Assembly: GCA_026786065.1 (NCBI GenBank)
Contig: JAJAYS010000122.1
Location: 1 to 20,206 of the forward strand
Reading direction: 5' to 3'
From: Polaromonas sp.
Lineage (GTDB): Bacteria > Pseudomonadota > Gammaproteobacteria > Burkholderiales > Burkholderiaceae_C
Length of the DNA: 20,206 nucleotides
Part shown: positions 8,527-15,649 of the stretch, piece by piece
How positions within the stretch are numbered: the first letter of the stretch is position 1
Layout of the letters: every line of letters begins with the position of its first letter
Position numbers and translations under genes: made by a program
The notes under the pieces: generated by a model
Told to the model about the DNA's origin: nothing
Databases searched by the model: none
The model's input: only the letters and a program-made list of their open reading frames with translations

Positions 8527-8556
8527 ATTAAATCAGTGTAACGCGGATCGTCTCAA
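8527..8556 (-). promoter_or_regulatory. Candidate sigma70-type promoter for adhC-fghA
   Basis: On the minus strand TTGAGA (8556-8551) is followed after 18 bases by TTTAAT (8532-8527), each 5 of 6 to consensus. It ends about 30 bases upstream of the adhC start codon. A partly symmetric TTAATTAAAGTTAATTA lies just downstream and could be an operator. The call was made by eye. Confidence 0.4.
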
Positions 8557-8786
8557 GGTATTGGTACCCCGAAGCTGATTATGATCAATGCAAACGTTAC
8601 AATTAAAGCTTCATCCAACTTCCGCAACATGGATCTGATAGTTGGGATCTCCCCATAGCGCTCGAAACGCATTCGCATTACTTCCAAAGAGAGGCTTTCC
8701 CCGTTTCCGAATTCCAGCTGCGCGTACAAGCCCGACAAGGTTTCAATATTCGCCGAAGAGAAATACCTTGAATGCGCCCGGAGCAA
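8553..8786 (-). pseudogene. Truncated duplicate of the neighbouring GNAT acetyltransferase
   Basis: The frame contains ANIETLSGLYAQLEF, SLSLEVMRMRFERYGEIP and IVTFALIII. These align in order with residues of about 12-71 of the intact GNAT protein encoded at 8845-9294 (ADLEALLGLYALLEF, SLSMEAARARFQRYKEYP, VGTFALIIV). The similarity is also visible in the DNA (about 8570-8760 against 9070-9250). The acetyl-CoA-binding half is absent, so it cannot be an active acetyltransferase. It is best explained as a tandem duplication that lost its 3' half and then diverged. It fills the gap between adhC and the GNAT gene. Whether it is translated is unknown. Confidence 0.75.
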
Positions 8787-8844
8787 CTGCTTCGTTAAAT
8801 TTCCCCTCCAATACCCAGCTTGCCACTACTCAATGAGCGGGCAA

Positions 8845-9294
8845 TCATGTAATAAAAAAACTAAAACCATGCTTCTCGAAGCCTAGGGATTCATAGAATG
8901 AATGGGCTATCTGGCGCTTGAGATGGCTGGACAAAGTAAGCTTGTAGCAGCCAAACTCTTTACAGCGGCACATCGCAAATTCCATCATGCGCTTGCCTAT
9001 TCCCCTTCCTTGACAGTCTTGCGAAACCACCACGTCTTCCACTACCGCGAAGGGCTTCCCACAGTGCGCAATGCTGTCAACTATGATCAACGCAAACGTT
9101 CCCACTACCACTTCGCCCAACTCCGCAACATAGATGCGGTAGTTGGGATATTCTTTATATCGTTGGAAGCGAGCTCGCGCTGCCTCCATAGAGAGGCTTA
9201 ACGCGGGCTTGAATTCCAGGAGCGCATACAAGCCCAGCAACGCTTCAAGGTCCGCCGAAGAAGCTTCTCTAAAAGATACAGTGGCCGAATCCAC
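8845..9294 (-). CDS. GNAT-family N-acetyltransferase
   Basis: A 149-residue single-domain GNAT protein that would transfer an acetyl group from acetyl-CoA to an amine of unknown identity in the cytoplasm. The acetyl-CoA pyrophosphate-binding loop is clear: CQGRGIG at 94-100, preceded by the beta-strand AVVEDVVVS. The family-typical ending HSFYESLGFEKHGFSFFI is present. The start used is a GTG at 9292-9294, and AAGG lies directly before it. The frame remains open upstream without a better start codon, so the start is uncertain. It begins about 40 bases after the amidohydrolase stop and may be the last gene of that transcript. No link to the oxygenase pathway is evident. Confidence 0.88.
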   Translation of the reverse strand: MDSATVSFREASSADLEALLGLYALLEFKPALSLSMEAARARFQRYKEYPNYRIYVAELGEVVVGTFALIIVDSIAHCGKPFAVVEDVVVSQDCQGRGIGKRMMEFAMCRCKEFGCYKLTLSSHLKRQIAHSFYESLGFEKHGFSFFIT

Positions 9295-9334
9295 CTTTAT
9301 AAGCTTGTTAACCTTGCCACGCGAAGCAGAACCT

Positions 9335-10186
9335 TCATTTGATTTTTAGCACACGCTTGGCATTAGTCGAAAAAACGCATTCCATGACCTTGTCGCGAAA
9401 ACCCAGTTTCTTGTAGTCTTTGACCGATTGATCCATGGCTCGGAATGGGTACGAGCTTCCGAACATAATTTGATCTTTCATAAAGCCATTGGCCGCTTCG
9501 ACATACAGATTTCCGCCGGGAAGAAAGATATACATGTCCGGAACCACAAACACGTTTTCATAGCGAAAGGCCACGCCAATAATCTCGTTTACATAGGGAT
9601 AAAAGCCGTGATAGCAAACAATCGAAAGATTGGGGAATGCGCGCGCTACGCGACCAACTGCCGCAGGATTATTCAAATCAAAATTCGGTGTGGTAGGTCC
9701 GGACATGAGGCAGACCGGCACGTTGAGTTTGGAACAAACCTCGTAAATCGAGTTGAAAATCGGATCATCCGCATGCGTTGGCTTGCTCGCGAAGCCTGGT
9801 TCAAGATTAATTCCCTTCAAACCCAAAGTCTTGATTGCACGCTCAACTTCCATGGCCGCGCCCTGACTGCCTAGAGCGTACGGATCCACCGACCCGATAC
9901 CAATGAGCTCTTTGTGCTTGCCCGTCAATTTGTAAATATCATCATTCGAATGGCGAATCCCGGGAATGTCTCTTCCTACAACGACTGCAGCATGGATACC
10001 TGACTCTCGGACCTCCTTAACAAATCCTTTCGCGTTTTTGGAGCGAGTGAAGTGCTCGTCATCCTTGGATCCGACTCGTCGATTCAGCCATTTGACGACA
10101 TCGTATTCCTTGGTGCCAGGTGTGGCACCGTAGAAATCATGCAGGAAGGACGGGCGGCTCCTCATATCGATAATTTCTGTTGTCAT
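9335..10186 (-). CDS. Amidohydrolase-2-like TIM-barrel protein lacking most metal ligands
   Basis: A 283-residue protein resembling the amidohydrolase-2 group (decarboxylases and hydrolases related to ACMSD). The usual first-strand D-x-H-x-H metal motif reads D7-M-R9-S-R11-P. The usual strand-5 His is absent (CLMSGPTTPNF), and the usual GSDYP Asp is Ser245 (FGSSYPF). The strand-6 His remains (CYHGFYPYVNE, H193). It therefore keeps the fold signature but probably not a standard mononuclear metal site. ATG 10184-10186 has GGAG eight bases upstream; a TTG at 10192 is a weaker alternative. It lies about 116 bases after the importer ATPase gene. It could be a metal-independent lyase, a structural subunit or a binding protein. 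Its role in the pathway is unknown. Confidence 0.8.
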   Translation of the reverse strand: MTTEIIDMRSRPSFLHDFYGATPGTKEYDVVKWLNRRVGSKDDEHFTRSKNAKGFVKEVRESGIHAAVVVGRDIPGIRHSNDDIYKLTGKHKELIGIGSVDPYALGSQGAAMEVERAIKTLGLKGINLEPGFASKPTHADDPIFNSIYEVCSKLNVPVCLMSGPTTPNFDLNNPAAVGRVARAFPNLSIVCYHGFYPYVNEIIGVAFRYENVFVVPDMYIFLPGGNLYVEAANGFMKDQIMFGSSYPFRAMDQSVKDYKKLGFRDKVMECVFSTNAKRVLKIK

Positions 10187-10302
10187 TTTCAAATCTCCGA
10201 GTTAGTCTTTAAAGGCCTGATGCGCGAAAGGTAAGCAAATACGGTATGCGATTATGTTTTGTTGTGCTGAGGTGGTAATCTCGCTAGTTTAAATTCAATG
10301 CG
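10187..10302. other. Intergenic gap between importer ATPase and amidohydrolase gene
   Basis: This gap of about 116 bases holds the GGAG ribosome binding site of the amidohydrolase gene. I see no strong hairpin with a T-run, so readthrough from the importer operon is possible. Confidence 0.35.
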
Positions 10303-11199
10303 TCACTTCTGTTTTGTATCACGCTTTGAGTAAGCCTCAATAAAGTCAGCTGCTGCCTTGCTTCCACCCGAAAACGATTTCATTGCTTCTTCGTGTAGCA
10401 GGGACAGAGCTTCTATCTTCACTTCATTTGCACGCTCGTTGTTGAATAGGTCTGCAATTTTTCTTGGCCGCGGGATGTCAATCTCCAGAGTCGCACGAAC
10501 ACGTGCAGGAGCATTCGTCATGATCAGCAACCGATCGGCCAGAAAGATTGCCTCATCGATGTCAGTCGTGACGAAAAAGTTAGTCCTTCGCGACTCCTCG
10601 AAAAGCCCCGCGTAATATTCCCACATCAATTCCTTGGACATAGCATCCAGACCACGAAAGGGCTCGTCAAGAATCATCACGTTCGGGTTATTTATCATGG
10701 CCCTAGCCAGCTCTGCACGACGCTGCATCCCACCGGAGAGCTGCGGCGGATACTTTTCGCGAAACGCGGTCAGACCTACTTTCTCGAGCAGGAACTTGGC
10801 CATATCGCGTGCCTGCTGAGTATCTTCACCACGCGCGCGGGGGCCATACATGATGTTGTCGTAGGTTGTCATCCAGGGGAACAGTGCGGACTCCTGGAAA
10901 ACCACAAGACGGTCGCGCCCCGGTCCGGTTATAGGCTTGCCGTTCAGCGCAATCGTTCCGGAAGTCGGTTTTTCGAACCCTGCAAGGAGCCGAATCAGCG
11001 TGCTTTTTCCGCAACCTGATGGTCCAATCATCACAGTCAGCTTATTGCGCTCAATCGTGAATGAGCAGTCCTGAACCACGTCCTTGGTAAATAGACCAGC
11101 TCCATATGATTTGCTGACGTTGCTGACTGTGATCTCGCCCGCGCTTACCGCTGGCCTTGCGCTTTCGACGCGCCCTGAAGTTGCATGTAGATCATTCAT
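10303..11199 (-). CDS. ABC importer ATPase 1 (SsuB/TauB/NrtD type), H-loop His replaced by Thr
   Basis: A 298-residue cytoplasmic ATP-binding subunit of a nitrate/sulfonate/taurine-type importer. Walker A is G59-PSGCGKST, the Q-loop is Q102, the signature is LSGGM (154-158) and Walker B is VMILDE (174-179) with the catalytic Glu present. The position normally held by the switch histidine (V-T-H-D) reads V-T-T212-D; the codon at 10564-10566 is ACT. H-loop loss usually cripples hydrolysis at that site, so this subunit probably supplies the degenerate half of an asymmetric heterodimer with the ATPase encoded at 12045-12908. ATG 11197-11199 has AGGA five bases upstream and follows the permease stop by about 13 bases. 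The N-terminal 20 residues and a C-terminal tail of about 40 residues extend beyond the core domain. Confidence 0.92.
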   Translation of the reverse strand: MNDLHATSGRVESARPAVSAGEITVSNVSKSYGAGLFTKDVVQDCSFTIERNKLTVMIGPSGCGKSTLIRLLAGFEKPTSGTIALNGKPITGPGRDRLVVFQESALFPWMTTYDNIMYGPRARGEDTQQARDMAKFLLEKVGLTAFREKYPPQLSGGMQRRAELARAMINNPNVMILDEPFRGLDAMSKELMWEYYAGLFEESRRTNFFVTTDIDEAIFLADRLLIMTNAPARVRATLEIDIPRPRKIADLFNNERANEVKIEALSLLHEEAMKSFSGGSKAAADFIEAYSKRDTKQK

Positions 11200-11212
11200 T
11201 ATCCTGGTCCCC

Positions 11213-12040
11213 TTATCGTTTCTTCAGCCATGGTGTAAAGAATCCTCCCATCGACCGCAGCAACTCGCTGCTGGCATATCCCGCGATTCCGATACTGATC
11301 ATTCCCACGACGATCTGTTCATAGGAACCGCCCACGTAAGAGTTCCAGATAAAATAGCCAAGGCCGCCGCCCGACCCGCCGCTACTGCTGCCTCCACCGG
11401 AGATCATTTCAGCTGCTACGACCACGTTCCAGGTTATACCCATGCCAACCGACGATCCGACCACGATGGAAGGCAAGGTTGCAGGCAGGACTACGCGACG
11501 AAAGATGTCCCACTGAGAGGAGCCCATGGCCTGGGCGGATTGAAAGAAGCGAATATCAATTGATCGCGCGCCACCGACCACGTTGATCACTATGGTGAAG
11601 AACGCCCCCAGAAAGGTTACGAAGGCAATCGAAAGTTCTTGAGTGGGCCAGAAAATGATCGAGATCGGAACCCAAGCCAGCGGAGGGATAGGACGCAAGA
11701 TTTCAAACGAAGGAAAGGCAATGCCGTTAAAGATCTTGCTCACCGCCATGAATAATCCGAATGGAATTCCGATTAACATCGCAACAAGGAAACCCGCCAT
11801 GACGCGAAATAGACTGAGATACCAACTTTGCCAATAACCGGCATCGCTCAAAAGCCCAGCCCAAACCTTTGCAACGGCCGATGGCGCTGGTACCTGTCCT
11901 ATCCAAGGCAAGGAGAATCCCAGCCATTCCTTGGATCGAGCGCCGACCTCCCAGAGCACCATAAATACGATTATTGAAATAGCCGCCCGCAAACCGGCTT
12001 CGCTAAGTAGTTTCTTCTTAAAACGGTTTGTGATATTCAT
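11213..12040 (-). CDS. ABC importer permease 2 (SsuC/TauC type)
   Basis: A 275-residue inner-membrane permease of the sulfonate/taurine/nitrate class. Several hydrophobic helices are visible, along with the family segment FEILRPIPPLAWVPISIIFW. The cytoplasmic coupling (EAA) loop is AQAMGSSQWDIFRRVVLPATLP. Where relatives have a short turn before GLGY, this protein has a Gly/Ser-rich stretch (SGGGSSSGGSGGG), an unusual loop expansion. The ATG at 12038-12040 lies four bases after the upstream ATPase stop, within AAGGAGGGCTAAGGAA. A longer frame from 12112 would overlap that gene and is less likely. It is presumably paired with the CNB-fused permease in a heterodimeric channel. Confidence 0.93.
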   Translation of the reverse strand: MNITNRFKKKLLSEAGLRAAISIIVFMVLWEVGARSKEWLGFSLPWIGQVPAPSAVAKVWAGLLSDAGYWQSWYLSLFRVMAGFLVAMLIGIPFGLFMAVSKIFNGIAFPSFEILRPIPPLAWVPISIIFWPTQELSIAFVTFLGAFFTIVINVVGGARSIDIRFFQSAQAMGSSQWDIFRRVVLPATLPSIVVGSSVGMGITWNVVVAAEMISGGGSSSGGSGGGLGYFIWNSYVGGSYEQIVVGMISIGIAGYASSELLRSMGGFFTPWLKKR

Positions 12041-12044
12041 TTCC

Positions 12045-12908
12045 TTAGCCCTCCTTTTCGCCGGAGGCAAAAGATTTCTTTGCTTCTTCATGAACGAGTT
12101 CGACGGTTTCATCCATCAGTTGCCGGAAGCGAGGACTCGTCAGTACACTGTAATCACGTGGATGAGGGATATCCACATCAAGAATCTTTTTCGGCCGGCA
12201 CGGACGTGTTGTCATGATTACGAGCTTATGCCCGAGAAAGATGGCTTCTTCGAGATCGTGCGTGATGAAGAAAATGGTAACCCGATTCTTGTAGTAAATC
12301 TCTAACAGCGCCTCATGCATGACCGACTTGGTTAAAGAGTCCAAGGCGCGATACGGCTCGTCGAAGAGCAATACTTTCGGATCATTCATCAGCGCGCGAA
12401 CGATCTCGACACGGCGGCGCAACCCCGATGAAACTTCACCTGGATAATTATTCTCGGTACCGCTGAGTCCGGCATCTGCCATCATGCTGCGGGCCTTCTC
12501 GTAGATTTCCTTCTTGCCCATCTTGCCCTGCATGAGAGGCCCGAATGCGACGTTATCGATATTTGACTTCCAGGGAAAAAGCGCGCCATTCTGGAAGACA
12601 ACGATGCGATCTGAACCTGGATCCGCCTGGGGCTTGCCCGGTCCGCACAACAACTTTCCATCCAGGAATATCTTTCCCGAAGTGATACTGTGAAATCCAG
12701 CAATTGCATTGAGCAGCGTCGTCTTCCCACAACCAGAGGGGCCGACGATCATGCATATCTCACCGGCTGGAATGTCGAGCGAGCAGTGATCCACCGCCAT
12801 AACCGCAGCGCCATCCGGATCGTAGATCTTCACCACATCTTCAATGCGTATTGCGCCTTGCTTGGCAATCTGGCGGGTGTTGCCGGACCCCTGTAGTACC
12901 GAGCTCAT
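12045..12908 (-). CDS. ABC importer ATPase 2 (SsuB/TauB/NrtD type), altered signature motif
   Basis: A 287-residue cytoplasmic ATP-binding subunit. Walker A is G56-PSGCGKTT, the Q-loop is Q106, Walker B is VLLFDE (179-184), and the H-loop histidine is intact (ITH217D). The signature motif, normally LSGGM or LSGGQ, reads V159-S-S-G-L163 (bases 12420-12434). Its Walker/H-loop side would pair with the normal signature of ATPase 1 to form a competent ATP site. Its own altered signature would pair with the His-less site of ATPase 1. The ATG follows the CNB-permease TAA with no gap, and a G-run ribosome binding site lies inside that gene, so translation is tightly coupled. Having two different ATPases for one such importer differs from the single-ATPase TauABC or SsuABC systems. 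Confidence 0.93.
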   Translation of the reverse strand: MSSVLQGSGNTRQIAKQGAIRIEDVVKIYDPDGAAVMAVDHCSLDIPAGEICMIVGPSGCGKTTLLNAIAGFHSITSGKIFLDGKLLCGPGKPQADPGSDRIVVFQNGALFPWKSNIDNVAFGPLMQGKMGKKEIYEKARSMMADAGLSGTENNYPGEVSSGLRRRVEIVRALMNDPKVLLFDEPYRALDSLTKSVMHEALLEIYYKNRVTIFFITHDLEEAIFLGHKLVIMTTRPCRPKKILDVDIPHPRDYSVLTSPRFRQLMDETVELVHEEAKKSFASGEKEG

Positions 12909-14261
12909 TTAATTACCCCCCAAGGCTTGTTCGCGGACCCGCCATTGCATCATGTAGTCACCGCCAAAGCGGACCAGAGCGCTGGTCGAGTAGCCTACGA
13001 CACCCAACGTGATCATGCCGATGACTATGGTGGGATAGCGAACCATCGTGTAGGACGTGTTAATCACATAGCCCAAGCCGAATGAACCGGAAACCATTTC
13101 TCCTGCTACCAGCGAGAACCAGGCTACACCCACCGAAATTTGAAGCCCAGTAAATATGAACGGCATTGCACCGGGGGTAATGACTTCTCTGAATACCTGC
13201 CACTTGTTTGCGCCCAGACAATAAGCTGCCCGGCTGTAAGATTCGTCGATCGACTCAACGCCGAGCATGGTATTGAGTGCCGTCGCAAAGAAGGACGCCA
13301 AGAAGATAAGGAATATGACAGGCGTTTCGGCACCCCTGAACATCAGAATTGCCAGCGGCACCCACGCCAGAATTGGAATGGGCCGAAGGAGTTCAAATAC
13401 TGGAAACACGTATTCGCGAAATTTCTTGGACCATCCCAAGAACAGTCCGAGCGGAACTCCAAGCACCGTCGCGAGAAAATATGCGATGGCTATGCGTTGG
13501 ACACTGACCCATATATGTTGATAGTATTCTGGCGTATAGATCGAAAGACCGTAAACCGGATCGCGGCTGAACAGCTCCTTCACTACTACCGTTAGTCCGG
13601 GCAAGTCCTCGAAACGCGGCAACTTCCACACAGTCACCGCGAACTGCCAAAATCCAAGCAGTATCGCAAAGCCTATGAGCATCAAATAAGGCTTAGGGCT
13701 ACTGAGCCACTGCGATAACCTGAACATGGTCAAGGCCAAGCCGGTCGGCGTTGCTGTCTGAACCTTAGTCGTTCCCTTAGACTCTGCGGTGGAACCTGCG
13801 CCTTGCGGCAAGCGGCGTATTTTTTCCGCAACTAAAGAGGATACGCCGAATTCCTTGGTGATCATGGTGGCGAAACGGCTCATGACCACATCGCCTACGA
13901 TGGGGAAGGACTTGAACAGCTTGATCAAAGCCGCTCCGTTTATGCGAACCAGCTCGGTGCGCTCGAGACACATTGTGGTTGCAAGACGAGCTTGGTCTTC
14001 CATCACTGCAGCCCACCCAAAGACGTCGCCCGAGCGCATAGCTCTTTCTAGCGTACCCGCGCCGTTATTGCCGTGCAGTGTGTGCTGCACACTGCCCGAC
14101 GAGACCAAGTAAATATCGTCTGCCTCGTCGCCCACCTGATAAATCAGATCGCCCTTGGCATGGGACTCCCACTTCGCAAGCCCAGCAATTGACGCGAGCC
14201 CATCAGGCCCCACCATTTGAAACGGCATGGCGCGTTTTAATAATGCGCTAATTTGGTCCAT
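12909..14261 (-). CDS. ABC importer permease 1 with N-terminal cyclic-nucleotide-binding domain
   Basis: A 450-residue fusion. Residues 1 to about 150 form a CNB/CRP-like beta-roll (GDLIYQVGDEADDIYLVSSG) with a phosphate-binding-cassette region G78-DVFGWAAVMEDQA-R92-LAT. The cassette Arg is kept, but the Glu that normally contacts the cyclic-nucleotide ribose is Trp83. A linker (about 151-180) leads into an SsuC/TauC-type permease with helices from about 190, ELLRPIPILAWVPLAILMF, and the coupling loop at about 341-367 (AAYCLGANKWQVFREVITPG). The ATG at 14259-14261 has AGGAGG four bases upstream. It follows the binding-protein gene after a hairpin spacer and abuts ATPase 2. CNB domains are known on ion channels, kinases and regulators; on this permease class one suggests ligand-gated import, which is inference. 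It may not bind cAMP, given the Trp. Confidence 0.92.
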   Translation of the reverse strand: MDQISALLKRAMPFQMVGPDGLASIAGLAKWESHAKGDLIYQVGDEADDIYLVSSGSVQHTLHGNNGAGTLERAMRSGDVFGWAAVMEDQARLATTMCLERTELVRINGAALIKLFKSFPIVGDVVMSRFATMITKEFGVSSLVAEKIRRLPQGAGSTAESKGTTKVQTATPTGLALTMFRLSQWLSSPKPYLMLIGFAILLGFWQFAVTVWKLPRFEDLPGLTVVVKELFSRDPVYGLSIYTPEYYQHIWVSVQRIAIAYFLATVLGVPLGLFLGWSKKFREYVFPVFELLRPIPILAWVPLAILMFRGAETPVIFLIFLASFFATALNTMLGVESIDESYSRAAYCLGANKWQVFREVITPGAMPFIFTGLQISVGVAWFSLVAGEMVSGSFGLGYVINTSYTMVRYPTIVIGMITLGVVGYSTSALVRFGGDYMMQWRVREQALGGN

Positions 14262-14321
14262 TCATCCTCCTATTTTTACGTTTTTGCGCCTGTCTCTAAG
14301 CGCTGAAGGTTTCTCGGAGAG

Positions 14322-14348
14322 TCTGCGCCGATTTTCCGTCGGCGCAGA
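14322..14348. repeat. Strong hairpin between the binding-protein and CNB-permease genes
   Basis: TCTGCGCCGA (14322-14331) and TCGGCGCAGA (14339-14348) form a perfect 10-bp stem with a 7-base loop, and could extend slightly. No T-run follows on the minus strand, so it is not an obvious terminator. Such hairpins after a binding-protein gene often protect its mRNA and allow more binding protein than permease. That role is inferred here. Confidence 0.65.
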
Positions 14349-14393
14349 TTCCATCCTTGCTTTTGTACTCGCGGGAAATTCCGCTGTGTTTCG

Positions 14394-15539
14394 TTATTTA
14401 CCCTTGTATGCGGAATCGGGGAGCGCCTTCACCGAACCGACAGGAGACGACAGCCCTCGCTCCTTCAAAGCAGCCGCGGCGAACTCCGGCATGACCGCTT
14501 CCGGACGCAGCTTGTCTACGTTGATACTCTTGACAGAATGGAGAAACGTCGCAGAAGTGGCGATAGATGTCATCACTTCAGGCGTGATCGCATACGGCAG
14601 CAGTTGGCGCTCGGAAGCGCCGCCAACCGCCTCAGCATTTTGACCGTACATAGAAGACCAAAGCACCTTTTCGCTAAATCCAGTGGTCTGCTCATTTGCC
14701 ATTCGTGCCACCTCTTGGGCATTCTTCGAGTCCGCCAAGAACAACTGTGCATCGAGCTCAGCACTGAGCCACGCCTTGACTACGTCCGGACGCTGCTTGA
14801 TCAAGTCATAGCGCATAGTAAGGTAACCTCCGTCCTTTTCGTTCACCGCGGTACCCGAGGCGATCCTTTTGGCCAATCCCTCCTGTACCAATCGGGACGC
14901 GGTGGGCTCCCAGATGACGGCCGCGTCGAGCTTGCCCGCCCGGAAGCCACTGGTGATCACTTCGATATTTTGATTCAGGTAAGCGGCTGGTTCGACGTTC
15001 GCTTTCTTGAACACCGCTTGAGCGAAGCGGTCGGTACAGCTTCCCTTGGGTACGGCTACTTGCTTGCCGTTCAACCATTTGATGGCCTCCATCTGGGTGG
15101 CAAAATTGGGGGCATCTGGGCGGGCAAGAAAGATATTGCATTGATCCATGCCAACGCCTAAGGAAGCCACGATGCGGATATCGGCAACCTCTTGCTTGGT
15201 AGTCGATACGATACCAGGCATGTCGCCGACATAGCCTATGTGCTGCTTGCCAGCAAGCATAGCGTTAACAATAACAGCGCCTTGAAGCCCAATCGAAAAC
15301 TCGACAGTGGAGCCTTTGGGCAAATATTTCTCGTACAGCTTCTTGTCCTTCATTATCACACCGGACCAGGATTGCGTGTAGTACGGCTGATACCCCACAA
15401 TGAGCTTAACCGGCTCACCTACCTTGCCGTAGTCGAGATCGCCTGCGATCGCAGACGAGTTAGCACCCAGTAGCACAAACAGTGATGTTACCAGCGTTCT
15501 CTGTGTGGCTCTCGCCCACCAATTTTTCATGCATTTCAT
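14394..15539 (-). CDS. Periplasmic substrate-binding protein of sulfonate/nitrate/taurine-type ABC importer
   Basis: A 381-residue binding protein of the SsuA/TauA/NMT1 fold, exported to the periplasm. The signal peptide is basic then hydrophobic (MKCMKNWWARATQRTL, then VTSLFVLLGANSSAIA) with probable cleavage before GDLDYGK around residue 32. The mature part shows KLIVGYQPYY, GAVIVNAMLAGKQHIGYVGDMPG, KQVAVPKGSCTDRF and FRAGKLDAAVIWEPTASRLV, the usual two-lobe landmarks. ATG 15537-15539 has AAGGAG at good spacing. It is the first gene of the importer set, separated from the oxygenase genes by a terminator-like hairpin. The family binds small anions such as sulfonates, nitrate or thiamine precursors. 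Sequence alone does not fix the ligand. Confidence 0.92.
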   Translation of the reverse strand: MKCMKNWWARATQRTLVTSLFVLLGANSSAIAGDLDYGKVGEPVKLIVGYQPYYTQSWSGVIMKDKKLYEKYLPKGSTVEFSIGLQGAVIVNAMLAGKQHIGYVGDMPGIVSTTKQEVADIRIVASLGVGMDQCNIFLARPDAPNFATQMEAIKWLNGKQVAVPKGSCTDRFAQAVFKKANVEPAAYLNQNIEVITSGFRAGKLDAAVIWEPTASRLVQEGLAKRIASGTAVNEKDGGYLTMRYDLIKQRPDVVKAWLSAELDAQLFLADSKNAQEVARMANEQTTGFSEKVLWSSMYGQNAEAVGGASERQLLPYAITPEVMTSIATSATFLHSVKSINVDKLRPEAVMPEFAAAALKERGLSSPVGSVKALPDSAYKGK

Positions 15540-15592
15540 GACAGTCTCCTTCTTTGGTTTAATTCTCTAACAACGAATTTAAATTCCTGCAC

Positions 15593-15631
15593 ATTAAAAA
15601 TCTCCGCCACAAGGCGGTGGTAATTTTTAAT
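15593..15631 (-). terminator. Terminator-like hairpin between oxygenase and importer genes
   Basis: A CCGCC/GGCGG stem (15604-15608 and 15613-15617, loop ACAA) is flanked by complementary A/T tracts (ATTAAAAAT at 15593-15601 and ATTTTTAAT at 15623-15631). On the minus strand the GC stem is followed by GATTTTTAAT, as in an intrinsic terminator, and the symmetry would let it work both ways. It lies just after the Rieske-CNB stop and about 55 bases before the importer's first gene. It should therefore reduce or attenuate readthrough. Confidence 0.65.
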
Positions 15632-15649
15632 TAGGTCGCTTGCAGCTTG

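Noticed and set aside
12041..12112. Upstream start extending permease 2 by 24 residues
   Set aside because: It overlaps the ATPase gene by about 68 bases, while the ATG at 12040 has a strong ribosome binding site.
14322..14348. Calling the 10-bp hairpin a terminator
   Set aside because: It lacks a T-run downstream on the minus strand, so it is listed only as a hairpin.
14538..15161. 207-residue open frame on the plus strand
   Set aside because: It is the complement of the binding-protein gene, whose signal peptide and conserved segments are clear.
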